6,928 nt of DNA from Chloroflexota bacterium. GTDB lineage: Bacteria > Chloroflexota > Limnocylindria > QHBO01. This document shows, one piece after another, positions 1 through 6,147 of the stretch. Position numbers and translations under genes: made by a program. The stretch is from contig JADLBB010000195.1 in assembly GCA_020848055.1 (NCBI GenBank), positions 1-6,928 of the forward strand, written 5' to 3'. Numbering within the stretch: position 1 is the stretch's first letter; every line of letters starts with the position of its first letter. The notes under the pieces are model-generated. The model did not search any database and was not told where the DNA came from. It worked only from the letters and a program-made list of their open reading frames with translations.

Positions 1-23
1 CGAACGTGCATGATGACTGACCG

Positions 24-497
24 ATGCGGACGACCGACCTCGCCGACGAGCTGACCCGCGAGCGCGCCGCGTTCCTCGACGCGCTGTCGAGCGTCGCCTC
101 CGAGTCGATGACGACGCCCGGCCTCGTCGGCGAGTGGAGCGCGCGCGAGCTCATCGCGCATCTCGGCTACTGGGCCGGTCACGCGACCGAGGCGGTCCAC
201 GCCGTCGAGCAGGGACGCGCCAACGAGCTCGACCCCGGCGGGCTCGACGTCGAGGCGATCAACCGGACGGTGGCCCGCGTCGCGCGCTCCACGGAATTGG
301 CGACCGTTCGGCGCCGCGAGGCGGCATCGGTCGAGGCGCTTGTGGAGCGCCTGCGCGTCATGGATCCTGCGCTGCTGGACACCGTGCTGCCAGATGGCGA
401 CACGCTGGCCGACGCCATCCGCGAGGACGGCCCGGGCCACTACCGCGAGCATGCGGCGGAGCTGCGGCGAACGCTGACCGAGGCGCCGCGTGACTGA
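24..497 (+). CDS. DinB-like / MDMPI N-terminal-like four-helix-bundle protein, copy 1
   Basis: The product has 157 residues, the usual size for a single-domain DinB-superfamily protein. The family signature is visible: a helix starting near W38-S39-A40-R41-E42-L43 followed by A45-H46-L47, and a last helix carrying H139-Y140-R141-E142-H143. H46, H139 and H143 match the three-histidine metal site of this superfamily, whose characterised members include metal-dependent thiol transferases and hydrolases. No substrate can be named here. It is probably cytoplasmic, since no signal peptide or membrane segment is seen. An in-frame TGA at 18-20 excludes any earlier start. No good Shine-Dalgarno precedes the ATG, so it may be translated leaderless or coupled to a gene outside the window. 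It overlaps the next gene, a paralogue, by 8 bp, so the two are presumably co-transcribed. The family is fairly secure; the function is unknown. Confidence 0.85.
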   Translation: MRTTDLADELTRERAAFLDALSSVASESMTTPGLVGEWSARELIAHLGYWAGHATEAVHAVEQGRANELDPGGLDVEAINRTVARVARSTELATVRRREAASVEALVERLRVMDPALLDTVLPDGDTLADAIREDGPGHYREHAAELRRTLTEAPRD

Positions 498-975
498 CCT
501 CGACGTGCTGCTGACGGACCTCGATGCGGCGCACGACGCCTTCCTCGACGCGCTCGCATCGGTCGATGCCCAGCTCGTGACCGTCCCGGGCGTCATGGAG
601 GACTGGAGCGTGCGCGACCTTGTCGTCCATGTTGCGGCCTGGTCCGAGCACGGCGCCGATGCGCTCGAGCTGGCGGGCGCCGGGCGCGGCGACGAGTTCG
701 ACTACGACAGCACCAAGACCGATGCGATGAACGACCGCATCCTGACCGATGCGCGCGCCACCGCCCCGGGCGCCGCGCTCGACCGCGAGACGGCCGCTCT
801 CAATCGCTTCCGCGCCGCCATCGCCGGGCTCGATCCCGCGCTGTTGACGCTCGTCCTCGGTAACGGCGATACCGTCGCGGCGGTCATCCAGTACGACGGG
901 CCGGATCACTACGCCGAGCACACCGCCCACCTGCGCGCCTGGTTCGACGACGAGGAAGACGAGGATCCCGCCTGA
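490..975 (+). CDS. DinB-like / MDMPI N-terminal-like four-helix-bundle protein, copy 2
   Basis: The product has 161 residues and is a clear paralogue of the preceding gene. Both share the layout 'F-L-D-A-L' near residue 18, 'W-S-x-R-[ED]-L' at W39-L44, a helix-2 histidine (H47), a 'D-P-A-L-L' segment, a 'GDT' turn, and a final helix with H140-Y141-A142-E143-H144. H47, H140 and H144 form the putative metal triad. The start is GTG at 490, inside the end of copy 1. It is preceded by GAGG at 480-483 with 6 nt spacing, which is a better ribosome site than that of copy 1. The C-terminus is very acidic (D153-D159 is almost all D/E), a tail absent from copy 1. Role and substrate are unknown. Two different but adjacent DinB proteins could act as a heterodimer, since family members commonly dimerise, but that is inference. 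Confidence 0.85.
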   Translation: MTDLDVLLTDLDAAHDAFLDALASVDAQLVTVPGVMEDWSVRDLVVHVAAWSEHGADALELAGAGRGDEFDYDSTKTDAMNDRILTDARATAPGAALDRETAALNRFRAAIAGLDPALLTLVLGNGDTVAAVIQYDGPDHYAEHTAHLRAWFDDEEDEDPA

Positions 976-1017
976 CCGACAGCGGGCCGGTCCGCATCGG
1001 CATATGTGAGTCGGGTA

Positions 1018-1033
1018 TCATGGTCGACCATGA
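1018..1033. promoter_or_regulatory. Perfect 16-bp palindrome over the antitoxin start codon; candidate autoregulatory operator
   Basis: TCATGGTCGACCATGA is a perfect inverted repeat centred between 1025 and 1026. The pairing also holds one step further out (1016/1035) after a single mismatch (1017/1034). It contains the ATG at 1030 of the Phd-type antitoxin. Phd/YefM antitoxins repress their own operons by binding short palindromes at the promoter/start region, so this is the natural candidate operator. A TATCAT at 1016-1021 overlaps its left edge and could be a -10 element for a nearly leaderless transcript, but I see no convincing -35 box. Binding is inferred. Confidence 0.55.
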
Positions 1034-1326
1034 GAACCGTATCGGCCATGGAGCTGCGCAGGCGGCTGGGTGAAACGCTGGACCTCGCGGCCGCTGGCGA
1101 GCGGATCGTGGTGGAGCGCGATCGGCGGCCCCTGGCGGTCATCGTGCCGTACTCGGAGGCTGCCACGGGCCAGCCGACCGACGAAGAGCGTCGTGAGCGC
1201 ACGCGGCGGGCACTGGATCAGCTCGAGGCCTTCGGTAGGCGCATGAACCTGAAGGATCCCGACGGATGGACGGCTGAGCAGGTCATCCGATGGGAGCGTG
1301 ACCACGGGCATGGCGACCATGGCTGA
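1030..1326 (+). CDS. Type II antitoxin, Phd/YefM family
   Basis: The product has 98 residues from ATG 1030. This is the antitoxin of a toxin-antitoxin pair: it binds operator DNA through its N-terminal domain and neutralises the PIN toxin through its C-terminal part. The Phd/YefM N-domain is recognisable at residues 1-41: a short strand, then a helix (A6-M7-E8-L9-R10 ... L14), a G-E-R-I-V-V strand, a basic turn (E-R-D-R-R-P), and an L-A-V-I-V-P strand. A charged helical linker follows (residues ~50-72), then a C-terminal segment rich in W, E and H (W79 ... W87-E88-R89) of the kind that wraps the toxin. An in-frame GTG at 1006 would add eight residues that do not fit the family start. ATG 1030 places the domain at the usual position and puts the palindrome at 1018-1033 over the start codon. 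It overlaps the toxin gene start, so translation is coupled. Confidence 0.88.
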   Translation: MRTVSAMELRRRLGETLDLAAAGERIVVERDRRPLAVIVPYSEAATGQPTDEERRERTRRALDQLEAFGRRMNLKDPDGWTAEQVIRWERDHGHGDHG

Positions 1327-1837
1327 GCGCATCGTCCTCGATGCATCATCGGCCATCGCCGTGGTCCGAGGTGAGCCGGACGGCCCGAGCGTTCGTCGCC
1401 TGGTCATGGAGAGCACCAGCGGGGAGCGGTGGGTGTCGTGGTTCTTCTGGTACGAGGTGGCGAACAGCTTCGCGCGTCGGCATCGACTGACCGCCCCCGA
1501 GGTGCTGGAGGGCATCGCCGCGCTCGACGACTTGGATCTGAGCACCGCGGAAGGCGATCGCGCCGCTGTCCTGGCGACCGTCGCGCTCGCCACCGAGCAC
1601 GGGCTGAGCGTCTACGACGCCTCGTACCTGGCGCTCGCCGAGCGGCTGGACGCCCGGCTGCTGACGCTCGACGCGCAACTCGCGGCGGCAGCGGGAGATC
1701 GAGCCCTCCCGATTCGCCCCGGGCGTCGCGTCAGGGAGCCACGCGCGCCCTATCAGCTCAGGCCATGGGTGGCGTGGAAGGACCTGGACCGGTATGTCGA
1801 GGCCGTGCGCGAGGTGACGATCGCCTCCGCGCGGTAG
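1310..1837 (+). CDS. vapC: VapC-type PIN-domain ribonuclease toxin with long C-terminal tail
   Basis: The product is 175 residues counted from ATG 1310. PIN toxins are Mg/Mn-dependent endoribonucleases that cut specific tRNA, rRNA or mRNA sites and block translation. The four acidic metal ligands are all present: D11 in L-D-A-S-S, E49 in W-Y-E-V-A-N, D103 in V-Y-D-A-S-Y-L-A-L-A, and D121 in L-L-T-L-D. The enzyme should therefore be active. The PIN domain ends near residue 130. About 45 further residues, including the stretch R-P-W-V-A-W-K-D-L-D-R-Y, are not part of the usual ~130-140 residue VapC. The start is uncertain among GTG 1298, ATG 1310 and ATG 1319. GGGAG at 1292-1296 is too close to 1298, while 1319 would place the first PIN strand right after the start. 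All three overlap the antitoxin gene, the normal antitoxin-then-toxin order. The family is secure; the RNA target is unknown. Confidence 0.9.
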   Translation: MATMAERIVLDASSAIAVVRGEPDGPSVRRLVMESTSGERWVSWFFWYEVANSFARRHRLTAPEVLEGIAALDDLDLSTAEGDRAAVLATVALATEHGLSVYDASYLALAERLDARLLTLDAQLAAAAGDRALPIRPGRRVREPRAPYQLRPWVAWKDLDRYVEAVREVTIASAR

Positions 1838-1896
1838 ACCGGGCGATCTCGGCCGCCATCGGATGCGACAGGAGAACGGCATCGATTCGCGTGGCG

Positions 1897-1995
1897 CAGC
1901 CCGCCGACGAGGCCGGTGCCGTACACGGCCACCTCGTCGACCGCGCCGTCGAGGTGGCGCGGCGGGCGGCCATCTTGGTTTGTGCCGGGGTGGCT
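1897..1995 (-). pseudogene. LamG-like (concanavalin-fold) domain remnant, C-terminal piece
   Basis: The minus-strand frame through 1912-1956 reads H-L-D-G-A-V-D-E-V-A-V-Y-G-T-G. This matches the '[LF]-x-G-x-[IVL]-D-E-V-x-[VIL]-Y' strand that closes LamG-like jellyroll domains. The preceding residues (Q-D-G-R-P-P-R, 1957-1977) fit the loop before that strand. There is no start codon and no complete domain. The reading dissolves after about 1897, and the next coding sequence upstream on this strand ends at 1998. LamG domains are often found in large secreted or RHS-type proteins, so this looks like debris of such a gene. The rest of the 1838-1997 gap holds no other gene, and I see no convincing terminator hairpin between the convergent genes. 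Confidence 0.45.
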
Positions 1996-1997
1996 CG

Positions 1998-2346
1998 TCA
2001 GGCAGCGTGCACGAGGGGCATGAAGCGCTCAAGCAGCGTGTCCAGCTCCGCCTCCGACGTGAGGTCAAAGTGGTCGAAGCGTGAGGCGTCGAACGGGCCG
2101 GAGTTCAGCTCTGCTTCGCCTGAGCTCCAGAGGAGCAGCTCGACCTCGCCGCCGGCCGGTGTGGTGAGCAGCAGGTTCTACAGAGGGATTGAGTCGGTCC
2201 GTGTCAGAGTGCCCGTAGTGGATCGTCCCAGTCAGCTCGAGTTCGGCGCGATGCCCGGCCAGCCAGAGGTCCAGGCGCTCAAGGTAGGTCATCGACGGCA
2301 TCCCAGCACGATACAGGTCGGCGGTGGCATCCGCGGACGAGGTCAT
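1998..2346 (-). pseudogene. Broken small gene of the cassette array, unassigned (candidate immunity-type protein)
   Basis: Two minus-strand reading frames together make one plausible ~110-residue acidic protein. The N-terminal half starts at ATG 2346 (or ATG 2301 or 2292) and includes 'M-T-Y-L-E-R-L-D-L-W-L-A-G-H'. It stays open to about 2195. The C-terminal half, in another frame, runs from about 2177 to the TGA at 1998-2000, with 'G-G-E-V-E-L-L-L-W', 'F-D-A-S-R-F-D-H-F-D' and 'L-L-E-R-F-M-P'. The break carries a frameshift near 2190-2196, where ACCGAC looks like a 4-bp duplication or a 1-bp insertion. Just beyond, in the second frame, there is a TAG at 2178-2180 where TAC (Tyr) would keep the frame open. 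Two lesions favour true decay over a single sequencing error. The start lies 12 nt after the previous gene's stop, as in an operon. I do not recognise the family. Confidence 0.5.
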
Positions 2347-2358
2347 CGGATCCAGCGG

Positions 2359-2894
2359 TCACGCACCATCTGGCCGTCCAAGTGAGAGTCCCGCTGCGAT
2401 GATGTCGAGGCAGCCGCGATCGTCGAAGTAGATCGAAAAGTGTCGCAACTCGGGCGCATCCCACGGCACCGGATGTCGTAGGGCACGCAGCTCGCGCAGC
2501 CAGGGCGAGTCCTCAAACTCCACCGCGTGGTTCAAGTCATGGAGATCGGCGAGTTGACAATACTCATGCACGACCCATCTGCACGCCTGCAAGCCTTCGA
2601 ACTTGAGCTCGACCACACGCACGGTGCCATCGTCGGCCTCGTAGTCGTACGAGAAGATGGCCTCCGAACCGCGCAAATCGATGTGCGAAGCACCGAGTGT
2701 GCGGTCAGTCGGCAACGGCAATGGGTGAAGTCGCGCGGCAGCCACCAGCGAACTCTCCTGATCCTCGGCACGAAGCTTGGGATGTTCAGTTCGCCGAGTG
2801 TACCAAGCCGATAGGTCAGTCGACTCTCGAAGAGCGGCACCCCGGTCACATTGATGACAACGGACGGTTGCACGTTGGCAAGGCGGAACGCCAT
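2359..2894 (-). pseudogene. Unassigned ~178-residue cassette gene with a single frameshift (candidate immunity protein)
   Basis: Coding character moves from one minus-strand frame to another near 2722-2726. Upstream of that point the first frame (ATG 2894) carries 'L-F-E-S-R-L-T-Y-R-L-G' and 'I-R-R-V-R-W-W-L-P-R-D-F-T'. Downstream, the second frame carries 'S-Y-D-Y-E-A-D-D-G-T-V', 'V-V-E-L-K-F-E-G-L', and an end with 'F-S-I-Y-F-D-D-R-G-C-L-D-I-I-A'. One extra C in the ACCC run (minus strand) would join them as D-F-T-P-L-P-L-P. The product is then a soluble, acidic, strand-rich protein. The 'Y-F-D-D-x-G-C-x-[DE]-[VI]-I' ending resembles small immunity-type proteins I have seen near polymorphic toxins, but I cannot assign a family. 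It may be a separate gene or the 3' half of the gene at 2948-3449. No clear ribosome site precedes ATG 2894. Confidence 0.5.
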
Positions 2895-2947
2895 GAGGGG
2901 CGATTGAGCCGGCGTTCCAGTCCGGGCCCATTGCGGTGTCCCACGCG

Positions 2948-3449
2948 TCAGAGGTCCACCAGTAGCAGATCGACCAGGCGAGCCCCCCATCAGGTGGACC
3001 TCGAGGACAGGTTGTACGGACCCATCAGGTGCGACCTCGGTCTCCCAGATGACCCACAGTCCTCGGCTGCCATCGAGCGCGTAGGCGCGAAGATCCTCAC
3101 CGTCGAGCGCGGCGATATCGAAGGCGTGATCGACGACCTCGCTGAGGTCGGACAGCAGACCCCCGCAGTACTCGCTGCCTCGGGCCAGAACCACCATCGG
3201 TCCCGCCTCGTTCGTCAACCGCAGGCGACCCAGCCGCGTTCGCACCCGCGCGCGGGCGTCCGGCCCCTCGAATCGCTGCACCTGGTGCGGGTGGGCATGC
3301 ATCGTCTGGCGCAGGTGATCAGTCGCCTCCAGCGAGAGGGTCACCACGGAGTCGACGGGCCGGCCCAGCCATCGACTCGCGGTCTGCAGGTACTCCGGAC
3401 GCAACAGTCGACCACGGTTGCGTCGCAGCGCCGCCTCGAGCGCACTCAT
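2948..3449 (-). CDS. Unassigned ~165-residue soluble protein in the cassette array
   Basis: The gene starts at ATG 3449, with AGGA about 8 nt upstream. The first ~153 residues look truly coding: an amphipathic basic N-terminus (A-L-R-R-N-R-G-R-L-L-R-P-E-Y-L), then 'G-P-M-V-V-L-A-R-G-S-E-Y-C-G-G-L-L', 'G-E-D-L-R-A-Y-A-L-D-G' and 'G-L-W-V-I-W-E-T-E'. No signal peptide or membrane segment is visible. At 2983-2988 there is a run of six C (six G on the coding strand). As written, the frame runs on through a glycine/proline-rich stretch into the next gene and stops at 2532. With five bases it would end at 2948 with A-R-L-V-D-L-L-L-V-D-L, which looks like a natural C-terminus. I give the latter end but cannot decide. 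It lies 45 bp after the stop of the 3495-4130 gene, in operon style. The function is unknown; an immunity or orphan-cassette role is inferred from context only. Confidence 0.5.
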
Positions 3450-3494
3450 CGGGATCCTGGATAGTGGATGGAGCTTCCTCGCTTGGCATCGGGT

Positions 3495-4130
3495 TCAGGG
3501 TGCACGTTTTCGACTAATCATCCTCCTCAGTTCGTCGACATAGTGCCGCAGCTCCTCGGCGGCCGGATCATCGCGATCACCCAACTCAGCGACTGACGCG
3601 TGCGCATCGGCGAGCGCACCGTCCGGGTCGCCCAACAGCCACTGGATCACCGGCCGCCGATAGACGTTCTGATGCGAGAAGCCCCAGCGCTGGCCCATCT
3701 TGTCGAGCAGCCCGTGCAGGTCGCGCGCCACGTGCATGGCGGACAGACCGTAGCGTTCGACGGCCGCCGCTAGGTCGGCCGCCTTGGCCACCATCGATGC
3801 GGGCTCGAACAGCCACGTTGTGAACGTGCGCTCCGGCATGACGTAGCCGATCGGAATGGATACCGTCGGCGGGATGTACCGATGGAATCGATCGCCGCGC
3901 AGCTCGGCCACCATCCGCTCAACGACCTGGTGTCGAACACCGATGACCGGGTTGACCTGGACGGCCCCTGGGTGCCACTTCGTCGCCCCGTTCAGGCCGA
4001 GCCACCCCAAGACATCGGGCGCCAGCTCGATCGTGAACAGGCCATCCGCCTGCCGCCGGATGAAGCCCATGGGTCGAAGCGCCGCGGTCATGGCGGCCAC
4101 CATCTGATGGGTAGCGTCGCTTGTTGGCAT
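3495..4130 (-). CDS. Unassigned 211-residue soluble protein downstream of the RHS tip (candidate immunity or DUF4304-like)
   Basis: ATG 4130 gives a 211-residue product starting M-P-T-S-D-A-T-H-Q-M. An earlier in-frame ATG at 4184 would add 18 residues that look less like a real N-terminus, and neither start has a strong ribosome site. Visible parts: an N-terminal helix, 'G-F-I-R-R-Q-A-D-G-L-F', a hydrophobic 'V-L-G-W-L-G-L-N-G', a 'V-N-P-V-I-G-V-R-H-Q-V-V-E-R-M-V' segment, 'T-W-L-F-E-P' near the middle, then a helical C-terminal third ending in R-R-M-I-S-R-K-R-A-P. The plan of a 'G-F-x-R-R' opening, a central strand region and an 'x-P-x-x-x-W-L-L-G-D-P-x-x-A' helical end recalls DUF4304-type and immunity-like proteins, but I would not assign it. 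There is no signal peptide or membrane segment. It lies 82 bp after the membrane protein gene on the same strand. The coding call is good; the function is unknown. Confidence 0.7.
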   Translation of the reverse strand: MPTSDATHQMVAAMTAALRPMGFIRRQADGLFTIELAPDVLGWLGLNGATKWHPGAVQVNPVIGVRHQVVERMVAELRGDRFHRYIPPTVSIPIGYVMPERTFTTWLFEPASMVAKAADLAAAVERYGLSAMHVARDLHGLLDKMGQRWGFSHQNVYRRPVIQWLLGDPDGALADAHASVAELGDRDDPAAEELRHYVDELRRMISRKRAP

Positions 4131-4212
4131 GGCTAGGGCCCATTCTGATGCAACACCTAACCAGGGGCAGCCCAGAGCCTCCATCGAACTCAGGGCGCTT
4201 CAAGCCGCCAAG

Positions 4213-4626
4213 TTACGCACGGTCTGGGTTGCGCTGCAGCGCCTCCTCCAGTGACCGGTATCCACGCAGCGAGGGCGGGACCAGCAATCGCGGCGCGGCG
4301 GTGACCCCCACGATCGCGGCCAGCGCGAGCAGGAAGCCGGCCAAGGCCAAGATGATGAGCCCGATTTGATGCAGTTGGTCTGCATCGGCCGATCGGCCGA
4401 TCGTCGCCAGCAGGGTACCGACCACGGCGGCTCCGAATCCGATGATGATGATGGGCGTGGCTCGCAGGATGCCAAGCAGTGCCCGATCCCCGAGCGGCCA
4501 GCTTGGTCGAACGGCCCGAGCCAGTCGGTACATGCTCGGGCCCGACCAGAGGAACGGCAGGCGGGCCAATGCAACCGATGTCAGAACCAACGCGGCGGCG
4601 AAGGCCAGCACCCTGTCCCATCCCAT
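4213..4626 (-). CDS. Small inner-membrane protein, candidate immunity protein of the RHS tip
   Basis: The product has 137 residues with three hydrophobic segments: about 6-26 (V-L-A-F-A-A-A-L-V-L ...), 56-76 (A-T-P-I-I-I-I-G-F-G-A ...) and 88-111 (I-G-L-I-I-L-A-L-A-G-F-L-L ...). Between the first two is a basic, W- and P-containing loop (residues 27-55). The ~25-residue tail (R-G-Y-R-S-L-E-E-A-L) is charged. ATG 4626 has AGAGG about 11 nt upstream. The gene is the first after the RHS tip at 4745, 118 bp downstream on the same strand. Immunity proteins against pore-forming toxins such as colicins are small multi-helix inner-membrane proteins lying next to their toxin gene. Because the RHS tip ends in a hydrophobic hairpin, this gene is the best immunity candidate. 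I do not recognise a named family, so the role rests on position and topology. Confidence 0.72.
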   Translation of the reverse strand: MGWDRVLAFAAALVLTSVALARLPFLWSGPSMYRLARAVRPSWPLGDRALLGILRATPIIIIGFGAAVVGTLLATIGRSADADQLHQIGLIILALAGFLLALAAIVGVTAAPRLLVPPSLRGYRSLEEALQRNPDRA

Positions 4627-4744
4627 ACTGATGTCGGCCTCTATCGCGGCTTGCGGCAGCCGGCTTTGTGGCTACCCGCCAGCGGCAGACGGAGAGTTCG
4701 AACCATGCGGTACCGCCCACTCTGAAATTGGACTGGCTCGCGTC

Positions 4745-6147
4745 TCATCGTCCTCCACCATCTCGGTTGGTGCCGTCGACGGCACCTTCACTGGCGACGT
4801 TCGGCGCAGGACTTCCAAAGATGGCGTCGCCGGCAGCCTGACCTACGGTCCAGCCAACGACGCCGCCTACGACCACCGATCCTATGCACACAACGCCGCC
4901 AATGCCGGCCGTCAATGCGGCTGCAAGACCACAACCAGCCGCTACACCGACCCACGTGCCGACCATCGAACCCACCGTCTCGAGGCCGGCACGCGTCACA
5001 GCTTCGACTGGCTCTTCACCGGCTGCCAGATTGTCGATCGTTGAGAGAATCAATGATCCGGCCGCCAATCCGCCTTGGGCAAACTTGAACGGGCCGCTGG
5101 TAGCAGGTCGAGTGAACGCTCCCCACCTTCGCATGATCTCGCTCGCAACGCTACCAGTCGGGCCACCGAGCGGCAAGGCGCGGGCCGCATTGCTCACCAG
5201 CGTGCGCTGACCGACATAGGCGTTGGCCAATGTGTCACCGAGCTCAAGGGCAACCAGTGCCGGCGGCACGAACACGGAGACCCAAGTCGGTGTCGCCGCC
5301 GCTGGTCCGCTCGTCGCACTCGCCGGTGCCCAACTGGTCGCGGCGGCGACCTGGGATTGTGCGGCGGCGGCGCTGACCGGTGCGTTGGCGCCCTGGGTGG
5401 GCAGGGTGTAGGCACCATCGAGCATGGGTGGACAGGTCACGCAGTGTCCGGTCGGATCGATCAGGCTGGTCGGGTTGGCATGCGCATACAGGTAGCGGTT
5501 CAGGCTCAGCGGGTTGAGCGCGCTGCCGGGGTACGTGTCGAGCGCGGTGAAGGCGCCGAGGCTGGGCCGGTAGCGGCGGGCACCGGCGTCGTACAGCGGC
5601 TCGTCGGGGTCGGGCGACAGATCGAGGCGGCCCTGGTAGCGCCACGGGACCTCGGTCGCGCCCGATGCGGCGGTGTACGTATCCAGCGTGGCGCCATAGG
5701 CGTCGTGGCGGAGGGCGGACACGATCGTGGCGCTGCCCGCCGCCGTCGTCGCGGCCAGGTCGCCGTGGAGGTCGAAGGTGGTCCAGGCCGTCGTGCCACC
5801 GGTGTTGAGCGCCAGGCGGCTGGCATCGGCGTCGATCAGGGCGTACGTGGCCGAGCCGGCATTCGGGATGGTGGCATAGCTGCGCGCGGTGCTGCCGATG
5901 TAGGCGTAGGTCAGGCTGGCCGAGGCGATGCTGCGGGTCGCGGGGCGGCCGAGGGCGTCATAGCTGTAGGTGGCGGCCGTGGCGCCGGGTGGGGTCAGGC
6001 TCACCATCCGCCCACCGGCATCGTACGCGTGGGTGGTGACCCCGTTGTCGCGATCGGCGGCGCTGGTCAGGTCGCCCCAGGCGTTGTAGGCGAAGGCGGT
6101 GGCGACGCCACTGATGGTCTGGTCGGGCCGGTCGTAGGTGTTACCAG
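4745..6147 (-). CDS. Start-less RHS-repeat core fragment with hydrophobic C-terminal toxin tip (orphan rhs-CT)
   Basis: Numbering is from the first in-frame ATG (6007). RHS sequence is legible up to about 6147 (T-G-N-T-Y-D-R-P-D-Q, A-Y-N-A-W-G-D-L-T-S), but there is no plausible start there and an in-frame stop lies at 6188-6190. YD-repeats are seen at Y14-S-Y-D-A-L-G-R and nearby. The RHS-associated core lies at ~122-188: Y-Q-G-R, L-Y-D-A-G-A-R-R-Y, G-A-F-T-A-L-D, N-R-Y-L-Y-A-H-A-N-P, and D184-P-T-G. The core motif marks where the RHS shell is normally cleaved from the toxin tip. The tip (191-420, 4745-5440) has an Ala/Thr/Pro-rich linker to ~245, then a 230-residue-scale domain. Its end (341-398, 4814-4987) is two glycine-rich hydrophobic stretches joined without charge, like a pore-forming hairpin. 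There is no catalytic motif that I can see. It is probably a silent tip that is expressed after recombination with a full RHS gene. The RHS identity is secure; pore formation is inferred. Confidence 0.85.

Noticed and set aside
358..930. Minus-strand open frame of 190 codons over the DinB-like pair
   Set aside because: The plus strand shows two paralogous proteins with matching histidine triads, so this frame is a shadow.
1838..1997. Possible bidirectional terminator between convergent genes
   Set aside because: I found no stable GC stem followed by a T-run; the GC-rich repeats there are better explained by the LamG remnant.
1429..2385. Long plus-strand open frame of 318 codons across the VapC gene and the following gap
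   Set aside because: It is Arg/Ala/Gly-rich in the way of a shadow frame in GC-rich DNA, overlaps VapC with its four PIN ligands, and has no ribosome site or recognisable motif.
2697..3464. 255-codon plus-strand open frame opposite the cassette genes
   Set aside because: Its composition is that of a shadow frame, and the minus strand carries the better hydrophobic and acidic patterns and a ribosome site at 3449.
4382..4402. CGGCCGATC repeat-like, palindromic sequence
   Set aside because: It lies in the middle of the membrane protein gene, in the G-R-S-A-D loop after the second membrane segment, and is explained by GC-rich codons.
4707..4716. GCGGTACCGC 10-bp palindrome between the RHS tip and the membrane protein gene
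   Set aside because: It is too short and is not followed by a T-run on either strand, so it cannot be supported as a terminator or operator; the 4627-4744 gap otherwise shows only a ribosome site for the gene at 4626.
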